A stretch of DNA of 64,000 nt from assembly GCA_946479745.1 (NCBI GenBank), contig CAMLGZ010000005.1:62001-126000 (forward strand), given 5' to 3'. Shown here one piece after another: positions 26,766-35,078 of the stretch (position 1 is the first letter of the stretch; each line of letters starts with the position of its first letter). The notes beneath the pieces are model-generated. The model was not told where the DNA came from and did no database searches. It saw only the letters and a list, made by a program, of their open reading frames with translations. The position numbers and the translations under genes were made by a program. This stretch comes from an uncultured Pseudoxanthomonas sp. (GTDB taxonomy: Bacteria > Pseudomonadota > Gammaproteobacteria > Xanthomonadales > Xanthomonadaceae).

Positions 26766-26839
26766 CGTCATCCCGGCGAAAGCCGGGACCAACTTTCCGT
26801 CGATGTGCGGCTTGGGTCCCGGCTTTCGCCGGGATGACG
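26766..26839. repeat. Inverted repeat, CGTCATCCCGGCG family
   Basis: Arms CGTCATCCCGGCGAAAGCCG and the reverse complement flank a spacer; the same family appears at 29473-29574. Shorter relatives with CCCCGCGAAGGCGGGG cores occur at 37078-37105, 37513-37536 and 42590-42621. This copy lies between the convergent cydC and fnr genes and ends in a T run. Confidence 0.85.
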
Positions 26840-26872
26840 GCCTTTTTTATATCTCGCGCCCGGTTTGCAGGC

Positions 26873-27646
26873 TCACGCCCGCGCTTCCGCCAACGCCAGC
26901 AAACGCTTGGAATCCAGCAGTTCTATGCGATGCGGATCGCTTGCCGCGATCATCCCGTCCTGGCGCAGCCTGGTGAAGCTCCGGCTTACCGTTTCCACCG
27001 TCAGCCCCAGATAGTCGGCGATATCGGCGCGCGTCATCGGCAACACCAACTGGTTGCCGCCCATACCCTGGCGCTGCCGGCGCGCGGCCATATCGAGCAG
27101 GAAACCGGCCAAACGTTCCAGCGGCGTCATCCGCGCCAGCGACATCAGGTTGTTGCGAGTCGCATCCAGTTCGATGCAGGCACGTTCCAGCAATTCATGC
27201 TCCAGTCCGGGATGGCGCTCGCATAGCTCGCGCATGTCGGTCTGGGCGATGGAGCACAGCACGCTGTCGCTGATCGCTTCGATGGAATGCCGGTAGTGGG
27301 AAGCGCCGCTGAAACCGATGAAATCGCCGGGCATCAGGAATCCGGCCACCAACCGGCGGCCGTCCGGCAGCACCCGGATGCGGCGCAGCGCCCCGGAGGT
27401 CACGGTGAAGACATAACGCCGCACATCGCCTTCGCGGGCGAGCATCTGCCCGGCTTGCAAGCGGACGTCGCCGGCCAGCGCGTCAAGCGCATCGGCTTGC
27501 ACGGCCGAAAGCGCATCGCAGACCGCCAGATGGCGCACCAGGCAGCCGCTGCAGGCGTGCGTCCCGACGCGACGCGACGGCGGCGCGACCCGGATCTGGC
27601 CGGGAATGCCCTTCTCTCGCGGATTGCGCAGGACGGGCGTGCTCAT
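26873..27646 (-). CDS. fnr: Fnr/FnrN-type oxygen-responsive CRP-family regulator
   Basis: 257 residues from the ATG at 27646. Four cysteines can bind a [4Fe-4S] cluster: Cys32-x2-Cys35-x7-Cys43 and Cys131 (in SVLCSIAQ). The x7 spacing recalls FnrN/FnrL rather than Escherichia coli Fnr (x5). The C-terminal helix-turn-helix reads TVETVSRSFTRL, with the Glu and Ser-Arg residues that read TTGAT half-sites. It therefore fits the FNR box at 23255. It is convergent with cydC. Confidence 0.88.
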   Translation of the reverse strand: MSTPVLRNPREKGIPGQIRVAPPSRRVGTHACSGCLVRHLAVCDALSAVQADALDALAGDVRLQAGQMLAREGDVRRYVFTVTSGALRRIRVLPDGRRLVAGFLMPGDFIGFSGASHYRHSIEAISDSVLCSIAQTDMRELCERHPGLEHELLERACIELDATRNNLMSLARMTPLERLAGFLLDMAARRQRQGMGGNQLVLPMTRADIADYLGLTVETVSRSFTRLRQDGMIAASDPHRIELLDSKRLLALAEARA

Positions 27647-28018
27647 GTCAGGTGCGGGGTTTCCCGGGCATGCGGCAATGATACTCCTCGCCCTTTCTGA
27701 ACAAGCCGACGCCGGCGGCGCAAGCATTTGTAGCCGGGATCGGTTACAGTGCGCCCCGTTTGCAAGCGGCCGTCCGTTTCCCTTCGGGATCGCCGGCGCC
27801 TCAGGTCCCTTTCGTGGACCGATGCGCCCGCCCCCACTCCGACGCCATTCGCCTTGCAGATACGGCCCCGCCGCTTTGGCGCCGGCCGCATTCATTTCTC
27901 GCAGCGCGGTTCATCGGGAACGCTTCGGGCAATACCTCGATCCTCACCGGCCTTTTGCCGTCCGCGCTTTGCGTGGACGACCGGGACCGTTTCGATCGGA
28001 ATACTGGAGCTTCATCGA
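27647..28018. other. Intergenic region between fnr and rhlE
   Basis: 372 bases shared by two divergent genes. No open frame here shows convincing coding character. It probably holds the fnr promoter and a long rhlE leader; I see no FNR box, terminator or riboswitch. TGGAG precedes the rhlE ATG. Confidence 0.4.
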
Positions 28019-29380
28019 ATGTCTTTTGAAAACCTCGGGCTTTCGCCCTTCCTGCTGCGTGCCCTGAAAGAACAGGGTTACGAGACGCCCACCCCCATCC
28101 AGACCCAGGCCATTCCGCTGGCCCTGGCCGGCCACGACCTGATGGCCGGCGCGCAGACCGGCACCGGCAAGACCGCCGCGTTCGGCCTGCCGCTGCTGCA
28201 GCACCTGGGCACTTCGCCGCAGGCCGTGAACGGCCCGCGCAAGCCGCGCGCGCTGATCCTGGCCCCGACCCGCGAGCTGGCCGTGCAGGTGCACGACAGC
28301 CTGCGCGATTACAGCAAGTACCTGCGCATCCCCAGCACCACCATCTACGGCGGCGCCGGCATGGGCCCGCAGCAGGACGCGCTGCGTCGCGGCGTGGACC
28401 TGATCGTGGCCACCCCCGGCCGTCTGATCGACCATATGGACCGCCGCAACGTGGATCTGTCCGGCATTGAAGTGCTGGTACTGGACGAAGCCGACCGCAT
28501 GCTCGACATGGGCTTCCTGCCGGCGATCAAGCGCATTCTGGCCAAGCTGCCCAAGCAGAACCGGCAGACCTTGTTGTTCTCGGCGACCTTCGTCGACAGC
28601 ATCAAGCAGCTGGCGCAGGAGTTCATGGTCGAACCGAAGCACATCCAGGTCACCCCCAGCAACACCGTAGCCGACACCATCGCCCACCGCGTGCATCCGG
28701 TCGACGGCACCCGCAAGCGCGAGCTGCTGCTGCACATCCTGGCCGCCGATTCGCGCAAGCAGACGCTGGTATTCGGCCGCACCAAGCACGGCTGCGACAA
28801 GCTGACCAAGTTCCTGGAACAATCCGGCATCAAGGCCGCGGCGATCCACGGCAACAAGAGCCAGGGCGCTCGCATCCGCGCGTTGAAGGACTTCAAGGCC
28901 GGCCGCATCAACGTGCTGGTGGCCACCGACATCGCCGCCCGCGGCATCGACATCGACCAGCTGCCCACGGTGATCAACTTCGATCTGCCGATGGTGGCCG
29001 AAGACTACGTGCACCGCATCGGCCGCACCGGCCGCAATGGCTCGCAGGGCGAAGCGATCTCGCTGGTCGCGCAGGACGAAGCCAAGCTGCTGCGCGCGAT
29101 CACCCGCATGCTCAAGCGCGACGTGGAAATCCGCGACGTGCCCGGTTTCGAGCCGATGCGTCCGATCCGCTGGGGCAACGACAACCCGCCCAACGAGCGT
29201 CCGGGCGGCAACAACGCCCCGCGCCGCGCCAACACCGCGCGCCGTCCGCATTCGGATGCGCCGCGTCATGCGCATGCCGGTCCGAAGCAGCGCACCGCCG
29301 GCGGCAATCCGGGCAATGGCCAGCGCGACGGCGCGCGCGGTCCCAACCCGTATCGCCAGGGTGCGCGTCCGGCACGTTGA
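28019..29380 (+). CDS. rhlE: DEAD-box RNA helicase RhlE
   Basis: 453 residues. Motifs in order: Q motif (GYETPTPIQTQAIP), AQTGTGKTAAF, PTRELAVQ, VATPGRLIDH, VLDEADRMLDMGF, LFSATF, RGIDIDQLP and HRIGRTGRNG. The tail from about 370 is rich in Arg, Asn, Pro and Gly, typical of RNA-binding RhlE tails. It unwinds RNA duplexes in ribosome assembly and mRNA turnover. A terminator lies 20 bases after the stop. Confidence 0.93.
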   Translation: MSFENLGLSPFLLRALKEQGYETPTPIQTQAIPLALAGHDLMAGAQTGTGKTAAFGLPLLQHLGTSPQAVNGPRKPRALILAPTRELAVQVHDSLRDYSKYLRIPSTTIYGGAGMGPQQDALRRGVDLIVATPGRLIDHMDRRNVDLSGIEVLVLDEADRMLDMGFLPAIKRILAKLPKQNRQTLLFSATFVDSIKQLAQEFMVEPKHIQVTPSNTVADTIAHRVHPVDGTRKRELLLHILAADSRKQTLVFGRTKHGCDKLTKFLEQSGIKAAAIHGNKSQGARIRALKDFKAGRINVLVATDIAARGIDIDQLPTVINFDLPMVAEDYVHRIGRTGRNGSQGEAISLVAQDEAKLLRAITRMLKRDVEIRDVPGFEPMRPIRWGNDNPPNERPGGNNAPRRANTARRPHSDAPRHAHAGPKQRTAGGNPGNGQRDGARGPNPYRQGARPAR

Positions 29381-29401
29381 TCGACCGATAGCAGTCGCAT
29401 G

Positions 29402-29429
29402 AAAAGCCGGCCTTCGGGCCGGCTTTTTT
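29402..29429 (+). terminator. Rho-independent terminator after rhlE
   Basis: AAAGCCGGCC and GGCCGGCTTT pair around a TTCG tetraloop and are followed by T's. Confidence 0.92.
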
Positions 29430-29472
29430 GTATGACAACGTTGGATGTCGCCCACGAAACCAAAAAAAGGAA

Positions 29473-29574
29473 CGTCATCCCGGCGAACGCCGGGACCCAA
29501 CTATCGGCGAGAAAATGTTCCTGCGTCCGGATCGCGTCAGTCCAGCTTGGGTCCCGGCATTCGCCGGGATGACG
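29473..29574. repeat. Inverted repeat, CGTCATCCCGGCG family
   Basis: Second full copy of the family at 26766-26839, with arms CGTCATCCCGGCGAACGCCG and the inverse enclosing about 45 bases. It lies just before queD and may supply the region's secondary structure or reflect REP mobility. Confidence 0.85.
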
Positions 29575-29639
29575 ACCTTCAAAAATTTCGGCGCAAGCCC
29601 GTCATGTTCAGCCCGTTCCCACCTCATACAATGCCTCTC

Positions 29640-29993
29640 ATGGATATCTTCAAAATCTTCACCCTGGAAGCCGCGCACCGGCTTCCCAATGTTCCGCCCG
29701 GCCACAAGTGCGCGCGCCTGCACGGGCATTCGTTCCGCATAGAAGTACGCGTGGCGGGCGAACCGGGTCCGGAAACGGGCTGGGTGATGGACTTCGGCGA
29801 CATCAAGGCCGCATTCCAGCCGCTGTACGACCAGCTGGACCATCACTACCTCAACGACATTGAAGGCCTGGACAACCCGACCAGCGAACGGCTGGCGATC
29901 TGGGTCTGGGAACGCCTCAAGCCCGCGCTGCCCGCGCTGAGCGAGATCGTGATCCACGAGACCTGCACCTCAGGCTGCCGCTACCGCGGCTGA
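29640..29993 (+). CDS. queD: 6-carboxytetrahydropterin synthase QueD
   Basis: 117 residues. Converts dihydroneopterin triphosphate to 6-carboxytetrahydropterin in queuosine (7-deazaguanine) synthesis. Visible: [24 protein letters not shown], holding the three zinc-binding histidines and the catalytic Cys, [16 protein letters not shown] and HETCTSGC. Two starts are possible: ATG at 29631 (MPLMDIF) or at 29640 (MDIFKIF); the second aligns with relatives. It is followed five bases later by a REP pair. Confidence 0.93.
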   Translation: MDIFKIFTLEAAHRLPNVPPGHKCARLHGHSFRIEVRVAGEPGPETGWVMDFGDIKAAFQPLYDQLDHHYLNDIEGLDNPTSERLAIWVWERLKPALPALSEIVIHETCTSGCRYRG

Positions 29994-29997
29994 GCCT

Positions 29998-30075
29998 TGT
30001 AGGAGCGGGCCCTGCCCGCGACGCTCTTGCCTCAAGATTCCCGGAAAAGCGTCGCGGGCAGGGCCCGCTCCTACA
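29998..30075. repeat. GTAG-type REP inverted pair (SMAG-like)
   Basis: Third copy of the first subfamily (see 634-707 and 24383-24458), starting five bases after the queD stop and able to terminate that transcript. Confidence 0.88.
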
Positions 30076-30145
30076 GCCCTCTCTGATACAAGCGCTTGAT
30101 TCTAAACGGTTACTGACCGTTCGTCGGATTTCCATACGCCTGTTG

Positions 30146-30183
30146 TTGCATTGCAACAAACAGCTCTGTATGCTGCACCGCAA
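30146..30183. promoter_or_regulatory. Two TGC-N3-GCA operator-like sites before the phasin gene
   Basis: TTGCATTGCAA (30146-30156) and CTGCACCGCAA (30173-30183) lie 27 bases apart and 35-70 bases upstream of the phasin start. The first is the core of a perfect 8-bp inverted repeat (30143-30159). PhaR, which represses phasin genes until polyhydroxybutyrate accumulates, recognises TGC-N3/4-GCA sites. Confidence 0.55.
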
Positions 30184-30217
30184 CAAGTCGGTAAAACCCC
30201 TTTCAGGAGACATCACC

Positions 30218-30610
30218 ATGTCCGCACAGATCAACGAGCAGTTCACCACCTTCACCCACCAGTTCGCCGCCGCCGCCGCGCGCGCCAACCGTCTGGCCCT
30301 GGAAAACGCCGAGACCGTGTTCGGCGTGCAGCTGAAGACCTTCGAAAAGAACGTCGAAGCCACCAGCGCGTTCTTCGGCGAACTGTCGGAAATCCGCGAT
30401 GTCGAAGCCTACAAGACCGTCTGGCCGAAGGGCCTGCAGATCGCCAAGGAAAACGCCGAGCGCTTCGCCGCTGCCGGCCAGGAAGTGATCGGCCTGACCT
30501 TGAAGACCAACGAAGCCCTGGGCCAGCTGGCCAAGAGCCAGTTCGAAGCCGCCAGCGAAACCGCGCAGGCGACCGTTGCCAAGGCAACCAAGGCTGCCAA
30601 AGGCAAGTAA
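30218..30610 (+). CDS. Phasin family protein (polyhydroxyalkanoate granule-associated)
   Basis: 130 residues, almost entirely helical, with a phasin_2-type pattern (INEQFTTFTHQFAAAAAR, ANRLALENAETVFGVQLKT) and a Lys/Ala-rich C-terminal tail (ATVAKATKAAKGK). Phasins coat polyester granules and control their size; the gene implies that the organism can store PHB, though no pha synthesis gene is in the window. AGGAGA stands nine bases before the ATG, and a strong terminator follows. Confidence 0.88.
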   Translation: MSAQINEQFTTFTHQFAAAAARANRLALENAETVFGVQLKTFEKNVEATSAFFGELSEIRDVEAYKTVWPKGLQIAKENAERFAAAGQEVIGLTLKTNEALGQLAKSQFEAASETAQATVAKATKAAKGK

Positions 30611-30665
30611 GCGGTTCGCAACACCTCGTCGTTTTATTGCGCGGCCCCCTCCCTCCGCGCAACCG

Positions 30666-30696
30666 ACCCGGCAGCCCCCACGCTGCCGGGTTTTTT
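30666..30696 (+). terminator. Rho-independent terminator after the phasin gene
   Basis: ACCCGGCAG and CTGCCGGGT form a nine-pair stem around an eight-base loop, followed by T's. Confidence 0.9.
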
Positions 30697-30710
30697 ATTG
30701 CGCTATGCGT

Positions 30711-30779
30711 GTAGGAGCGGCGCAAGCCGCGATGAAGCTCTATCGGTAAGGCTTCATCGCGGCTTACGCCGCTCCTACA
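30711..30779. repeat. GTAG-type REP inverted pair (GCGGCGCAAGCCGC subtype)
   Basis: Arms GTAGGAGCGGCGCAAGCCGC and the inverse with a short spacer: the same GTAGGAGCGG ends as the first subfamily but a different core. The right arm contains the bioD stop codon (TAG). Confidence 0.85.
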
Positions 30780-31446
30780 AGTTCGTAGGGTTCAGGAAGC
30801 CCGAAAGATGTGCGGCTTCCTGCGCCGGATCGTGTGGCAACCTGCCCCAGCATGGCGCGTGCAAGCGCTGGCATAGCATTTCGAAATTCTCGTCCTGCCG
30901 TTGCATGTCCGGATCGATATGGTTGGCGATCCAGCCCACCAGTTCGCAGCCATCGGCGGCGATGGCCCGCGCGGTCAGCCGCGCATGGTTGAGGCAGCCC
31001 AGCCGCATGCCCACCACCATCACCACCGGCAGACGCAGAAGCCGCACCAGGTCCGCCTGGTCCAGCGTGGCCGACAACGGCGCCGACCATCCGCCGACGC
31101 CTTCCACCACCACGGCGTCGGCCAGAGTCCGCAACCTCTGGAAAGCGGAAACCAGTACTTCCGGTTCGACTTCAACGCCCGCCTCGCGCGCGGCGATTTC
31201 CGGCGCCAGCGGCAAGGGCAACGCGTAAGGATTCAGATCGGCATAGGCGGGTTGAGGGTCGCTGGCGGCCAGCAAGGCCAGCGCGTCTTCGTTGCGCCAT
31301 CCGGTTGCGGATCGCTCGCAGCCGCTGGCAACCGGTTTCATTCCCACGGCGCGCAATCCTTGCAACCGCAACGCATGCAACAGCGCGGTGGAAGCGACCG
31401 TCTTGCCGATGCCGGTATCGGTGCCGGTGATATAGAAACCGGTCAT
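30775..31446 (-). CDS. bioD: Dethiobiotin synthetase
   Basis: 223 residues. ATP-dependent ring closure of diaminopelargonic acid to dethiobiotin, the penultimate biotin step. P-loop GTDTGIGKT near the start, MKPVASGC, and VEGVGGWSAPL are visible. I chose the ATG at 31446; another seven codons upstream (31467) is possible and neither has a good ribosome site. No other bio gene is adjacent. The stop lies in a REP arm. Confidence 0.93.
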   Translation of the reverse strand: MTGFYITGTDTGIGKTVASTALLHALRLQGLRAVGMKPVASGCERSATGWRNEDALALLAASDPQPAYADLNPYALPLPLAPEIAAREAGVEVEPEVLVSAFQRLRTLADAVVVEGVGGWSAPLSATLDQADLVRLLRLPVVMVVGMRLGCLNHARLTARAIAADGCELVGWIANHIDPDMQRQDENFEMLCQRLHAPCWGRLPHDPAQEAAHLSGFLNPTNL

Positions 31447-31614
31447 GCGCGACTCATCGATCGCCATTGGACTTCGGCGACCGTCGCGTTCGCTTCGTAT
31501 CGACCGTGGAACGACCCTTTACCGGTTTTACCGCCATTCGCCGTTCTCTCTTGATAATGGGCCAATCATAAGGCTCCCAGCACACCCGCTTCGGGTAACG
31601 GATAGAATCCAGCC

Positions 31615-32100
31615 ATGTCTTTTGCCACCCAGACCCTGTCCGGCAGCAAGCCGGAGCAGTACGTACAGCTCGTCGCTCAGGCGCGCGCACTGATCCAGGG
31701 CGAACCCGACCGTGTGGCCAACGCCGCCAATCTGGCTGCCCTGGTCTATCACGCGCTGCCCGATCTCAACTGGGTCGGCTTCTATTTCTACGATGGCACC
31801 GAACTGGTAGTCGGTCCGTTCCAGGGTCTACCCGCGTGCGTGCGCATCGCGCTGGACAAAGGCGTGTGCGGCGCCGCTGCGCGCACCCGCCAGACCCAGC
31901 GCGTGGCGGATGTGGAAGCTTTCCCCGGCCATATCGCCTGCGATGCGGCTTCGCGTTCGGAGTTGGTGGTGCCGCTGGTGCACCAGGGCGCGCTGGTCGG
32001 CGTGTTCGACCTGGACAGCCCGCGCGTCAACCGTTTCGACGAGGAAGACCAGCAGGGCCTGGAAGCCATCGCCCAGGCCTTCCTGGAATCCCTGCAATGA
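31615..32100 (+). CDS. msrC: Free methionine-(R)-sulfoxide reductase (GAF type)
   Basis: 161 residues, a single GAF domain. The three cysteines of the fRMsr active site are in their expected positions: Cys75 (GLPACV), Cys85 (KGVCGAA) and Cys109 (HIACDA). It repairs free methionine-R-sulfoxide in the cytoplasm. Its TGA overlaps the ATG of the TfoX C-terminal gene by four bases, so the two are coupled. Confidence 0.93.
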   Translation: MSFATQTLSGSKPEQYVQLVAQARALIQGEPDRVANAANLAALVYHALPDLNWVGFYFYDGTELVVGPFQGLPACVRIALDKGVCGAAARTRQTQRVADVEAFPGHIACDAASRSELVVPLVHQGALVGVFDLDSPRVNRFDEEDQQGLEAIAQAFLESLQ

Positions 32101-32495
32101 CCGCCGCGCCGCCGATCAAGATGCGCAACATCGGCCCCAAGTCCGCCGCCTGGTTGCGCCAGGTGGGCTTGCGCACCCAGGAAGACATCGCCGCCGCTGG
32201 CGCAGTGGATGCCTTCATGCGGGTCAAGCGCGCCGGCTTCCGCCCCAGTCTCAACCTGCTGTACGCACTGGAAGGCGCGCTGGCCGACTGCCATTGGCAG
32301 GAAGTGCCCGAAGCACGCCGACAAGTACTGGTGGCCGAATACGAAGCCGCCGCCGCCCTGCTTCCCGCACCACGCGGACGTCCCGCCGCTTCGCCGGTCA
32401 CCACCACCCACCACGAACAGCAGGACCACGACGCGGCGCCTGGCTTGGATCTGTTCGATTCGCCGGGCGAAGACAGCGGCGAACGCGAAGACTGA
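32097..32495 (+). CDS. TfoX/Sxy C-terminal domain protein
   Basis: 132 residues. Residues 5-85 fit the TfoX C-terminal domain: MRNIGPKSAAWLRQVGLRTQEDI, then FRPSLNLLYALEGALADCHW. TfoX regulates competence, but stand-alone C-terminal proteins have no assigned role. The last 45 residues are low-complexity and acidic (HHEQQDHDAAPG). It starts inside the msrC stop codon and is followed 50 bases later by a cobalamin riboswitch. Confidence 0.85.
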   Translation: MTAAPPIKMRNIGPKSAAWLRQVGLRTQEDIAAAGAVDAFMRVKRAGFRPSLNLLYALEGALADCHWQEVPEARRQVLVAEYEAAAALLPAPRGRPAASPVTTTHHEQQDHDAAPGLDLFDSPGEDSGERED

Positions 32496-32545
32496 GCAGG
32501 CACGCTGGGCGTGCCCGCCCGCCGCGCATCGCGTACACTGCGCGC

Positions 32546-32762
32546 GCTTCAAGGTGACCCCGCGGCACGCGCCAACGGGTTGAAACGGGAAGCCGGTGAG
32601 TCGTTCCGACCCAGGTCGCGAACCGCAACTCCGGCGCTGCCCCCGCAACGGTAAGCGAGTCAGCCAGAGCATCAGCCACTGCACGCAGGTGCGGGAAGGC
32701 GCCGCGGCCGAAGCCGCACTCCCAGGAGTGCTCTCTTCAACTCGCAAGCCCGGAGACCGGCC
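32546..32762 (+). promoter_or_regulatory. Cobalamin (B12) riboswitch
   Basis: Conserved elements in order: AACGGGAAGCCGGTGAG, GCTGCCCCCGCAACGGTAAG, and the B12 box AGCCCGGAGACCGGCC at the 3' end (32747-32762). It lies in the leader of the TonB-dependent receptor gene, 135 bases before its ATG, and should shut expression when adenosylcobalamin is plentiful. Confidence 0.96.
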
Positions 32763-32897
32763 TTGGAGTTCACTGGTTGCGATGCGGCGGGCATTGCGGC
32801 GGCGGTCCGCGCTGCGGCCTTCCGTTCGTGTTTCCCCCTGCTTGCGACTCCATCACACCATTCCGCGTACGGGTCGTGCGCGGTGGAGAAGTTCGCC

Positions 32898-34829
32898 ATG
32901 CAGCACCGTCTTTCGTATTCTTCCGCCCATTCCCCCGCCAGGCATCTTCTCGCCCTGGCCATTGCGCTGGGCCTTCCGTCTCTGGCGCATGCCGAAATCG
33001 CCGCCGACGCCACCGATCTGGATGAGATCGTGGTCACCGGCACCCGCACCGATGTGGCCATCGAGGACAGCCTGGTGCCTGCACAGGTGATCGACCGCGA
33101 AGAAATCGAACGCACCCAGGCGCGCTCGCTGCCGGAATTGCTGAAAGGCCGTGCGGGCATCAACTTCACCAACCAGGGCGGTGCCGGCAAGCTGACTTCG
33201 CTGTTCCTGCGCGGCGCCGAATCGGATCATGTGCTGGTGCTGATCGATGGCATCCGCGTCGGTTCGGCCACCGCCGGCACCACCATGTTCCAGGATCTGC
33301 CGGTCGATCAGATCGAACGCATCGAAATCATCCGCGGCCCGCGCTCCAGCCTGTACGGTTCGGAAGCCATCGGCGGCGTGATCCAGATCTTCACCCGCAA
33401 GGGCGGCGACGGTTTCTCGCCGCACTTCCGTATCGGCGCGGGCAGCCACAATCTGCGCGAAGCCAGCGCCGGCTTCAGCAATCGCGGCGAGCGCGGCTGG
33501 ATCAGCGCCGAGGGCGCTTATCAGGAAACCGATGGGATCAATGCCTGCCGTGGTACCGCGATGCCCTCTCCCAACGCGCCTTTCGGCGCGGGCTGCTTCG
33601 CTGACGAGCCCGACCGCGATGGCTATCGCAATGTGTCCCTGTCGTTGCGCGGCGGCATCGAGATCACCGACGATGTGGCCGTTGAAGGCCATTTCCTCAA
33701 CGCCGACGCCGACAACGAGTACGACGGCAGCAACTTCGGCGGCAATGAAACCGAAACCACCCAGCGCGTGGCCGGCAGCAAGCTGACCTGGACGCCTTCG
33801 GAGCGGGCCAAAGTCACCGTGCAGGCCGGGCGCACCTGGGACAAGTCCGACGCGTATTTCCGCAAAGCCGGTGCGCGCAGCTACGTCAACACCTTCGACA
33901 CGCAGCGCGACACCGCATCGGTGCAGGCCGACTTTTCCCTGGGCGAAGGCCAGTTGCTGACCGCCGGTGGCGACTGGCAGCAAGACCAGGTCACCAGCAC
34001 CACGGCCTTCGCCATCGACAACCGCGACAACACCGGCATGTTCGTCGAATACCAGGGCAGGTTCGGCGCGCACCAGTTGCAGGCCAGCGTGCGCAACGAC
34101 GACAACGAGCAGTTCGGCAATCACGCCACCGGCAGCGTCGGCTGGGGTATGGCCCTGGGCCACGGCTTCAAGCTCAACGCCAGTTACGGTACCGGCTTCA
34201 AGGCGCCCACCTTCAACGACCTGTACTACCCGTTCGGCGGCAACCCGGAGCTGGAGCCCGAGGAATCCAAGAGCTTGAACATAGGCGTCGGCCAATACGC
34301 CGAAACCTGGAACTGGACCTTCAACGTGTTCGAGACCCGCATCGATGCGCTGACCGGCTACGACAGTTTCTTCGAGCTGGTACAGGCCGACAAAGCGCGC
34401 ATCCGTGGTGCGGAACTGACCTTCGCCGCGACACTGGCCGGCTGGGATCTATCCACCCAACTCAGCTATGCCGACTCGCGCGCTACCGCCCGCCTGACCG
34501 CCGACGGCGACGAGAATCCCAACCACGACAACCTGCTGCCGCGCCGCGCGCCGCGCACGGGCCGCATCGACGTGGACCGCAGTTTCGGTGACTTCCGTTT
34601 CGGCACCACGCTCAACGCGGCCAGCGCGCGCTACGACGACGCCGCCAACAGCGTGCGTGTCGGTGGCTACGCGACGGTGGACCTGCGCTTGGAATACGCG
34701 GTGAACGCCGACTGGACGTTGCAGGCGCGCGCCACCAATGTGTTCGATCGGGAATACGAAACGATCGCCTGGTACAACCAGCCCGGCCGCGAGTACGGGT
34801 TGAGCCTGCGTTACCAGCCAGCGCGCTGA
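32898..34829 (+). CDS. btuB: TonB-dependent vitamin B12 receptor
   Basis: 643 residues: a cleavable signal peptide (about 1-32, ending SLAHAE), a TonB box (DLDEIVVTGTR), a plug with IDREEIERTQ, LPELLKGRAGINFTNQGG, LFLRGAESDHVLVLIDGIRVGS and RGPRSSLYGSEAIGGVIQI, and a 22-strand barrel ending GLSLRYQPAR. Outer-membrane cobalamin uptake; the preceding riboswitch fixes the substrate. No btuCDF genes are in the window. The ATG follows GGAGAA. Confidence 0.95.
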   Translation: MQHRLSYSSAHSPARHLLALAIALGLPSLAHAEIAADATDLDEIVVTGTRTDVAIEDSLVPAQVIDREEIERTQARSLPELLKGRAGINFTNQGGAGKLTSLFLRGAESDHVLVLIDGIRVGSATAGTTMFQDLPVDQIERIEIIRGPRSSLYGSEAIGGVIQIFTRKGGDGFSPHFRIGAGSHNLREASAGFSNRGERGWISAEGAYQETDGINACRGTAMPSPNAPFGAGCFADEPDRDGYRNVSLSLRGGIEITDDVAVEGHFLNADADNEYDGSNFGGNETETTQRVAGSKLTWTPSERAKVTVQAGRTWDKSDAYFRKAGARSYVNTFDTQRDTASVQADFSLGEGQLLTAGGDWQQDQVTSTTAFAIDNRDNTGMFVEYQGRFGAHQLQASVRNDDNEQFGNHATGSVGWGMALGHGFKLNASYGTGFKAPTFNDLYYPFGGNPELEPEESKSLNIGVGQYAETWNWTFNVFETRIDALTGYDSFFELVQADKARIRGAELTFAATLAGWDLSTQLSYADSRATARLTADGDENPNHDNLLPRRAPRTGRIDVDRSFGDFRFGTTLNAASARYDDAANSVRVGGYATVDLRLEYAVNADWTLQARATNVFDREYETIAWYNQPGREYGLSLRYQPAR

Positions 34830-34836
34830 GTCTGTC

Positions 34837-34864
34837 GTAGAGCCGAGCTTGCTCGGCTGCTTTT
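34837..34864. repeat. GTAG-type REP, GAGCCGAGCTTGCTCGGC subtype (single hairpin)
   Basis: GTAG is followed by the palindrome GAGCCGAGCTTGCTCGGC and T's. A full inverted pair of the same subtype is at 63409-63516. It starts seven bases after btuB and probably terminates it. Confidence 0.8.
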
Positions 34865-34926
34865 CAACCGTCGGCGGGAGCTGGATGGACGAAAACGTAA
34901 GCAAGAGCGATAGCGGAGCAGGATCA

Positions 34927-35062
34927 AGAGCAAATCCCCCTCGATCCCCCTTTTTCAAAGGGGGAGGCCTGGGGAAGCCTGGGGAGATCCGAAGCCTGGG
35001 GAGATCCAAAGCCGCTGACTGCTCCCTCCTTTGAAAAAGGAGGGTTGGGGAGGATTTGCTCT
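34927..35062. repeat. Composite inverted repeat between btuB and gph
   Basis: The ends AGAGCAAATCC and GGATTTGCTCT are inverted. Inside are poly-C/poly-G hairpins (CCCCCTTTTTCAAAGGGGG and CTCCTTTGAAAAAGGAG) and a direct duplication of AAGCCTGGGGAGATCC. It separates convergent genes. Confidence 0.7.
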
Positions 35063-35078
35063 TCGCGGGATAAACCAA

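Noticed and set aside
26873..27646. Fnr cysteine spacing (x7) as a defect
   Set aside because: The fourth cysteine is present and, as far as I recall, x7 spacing is normal in FnrN/FnrL proteins.
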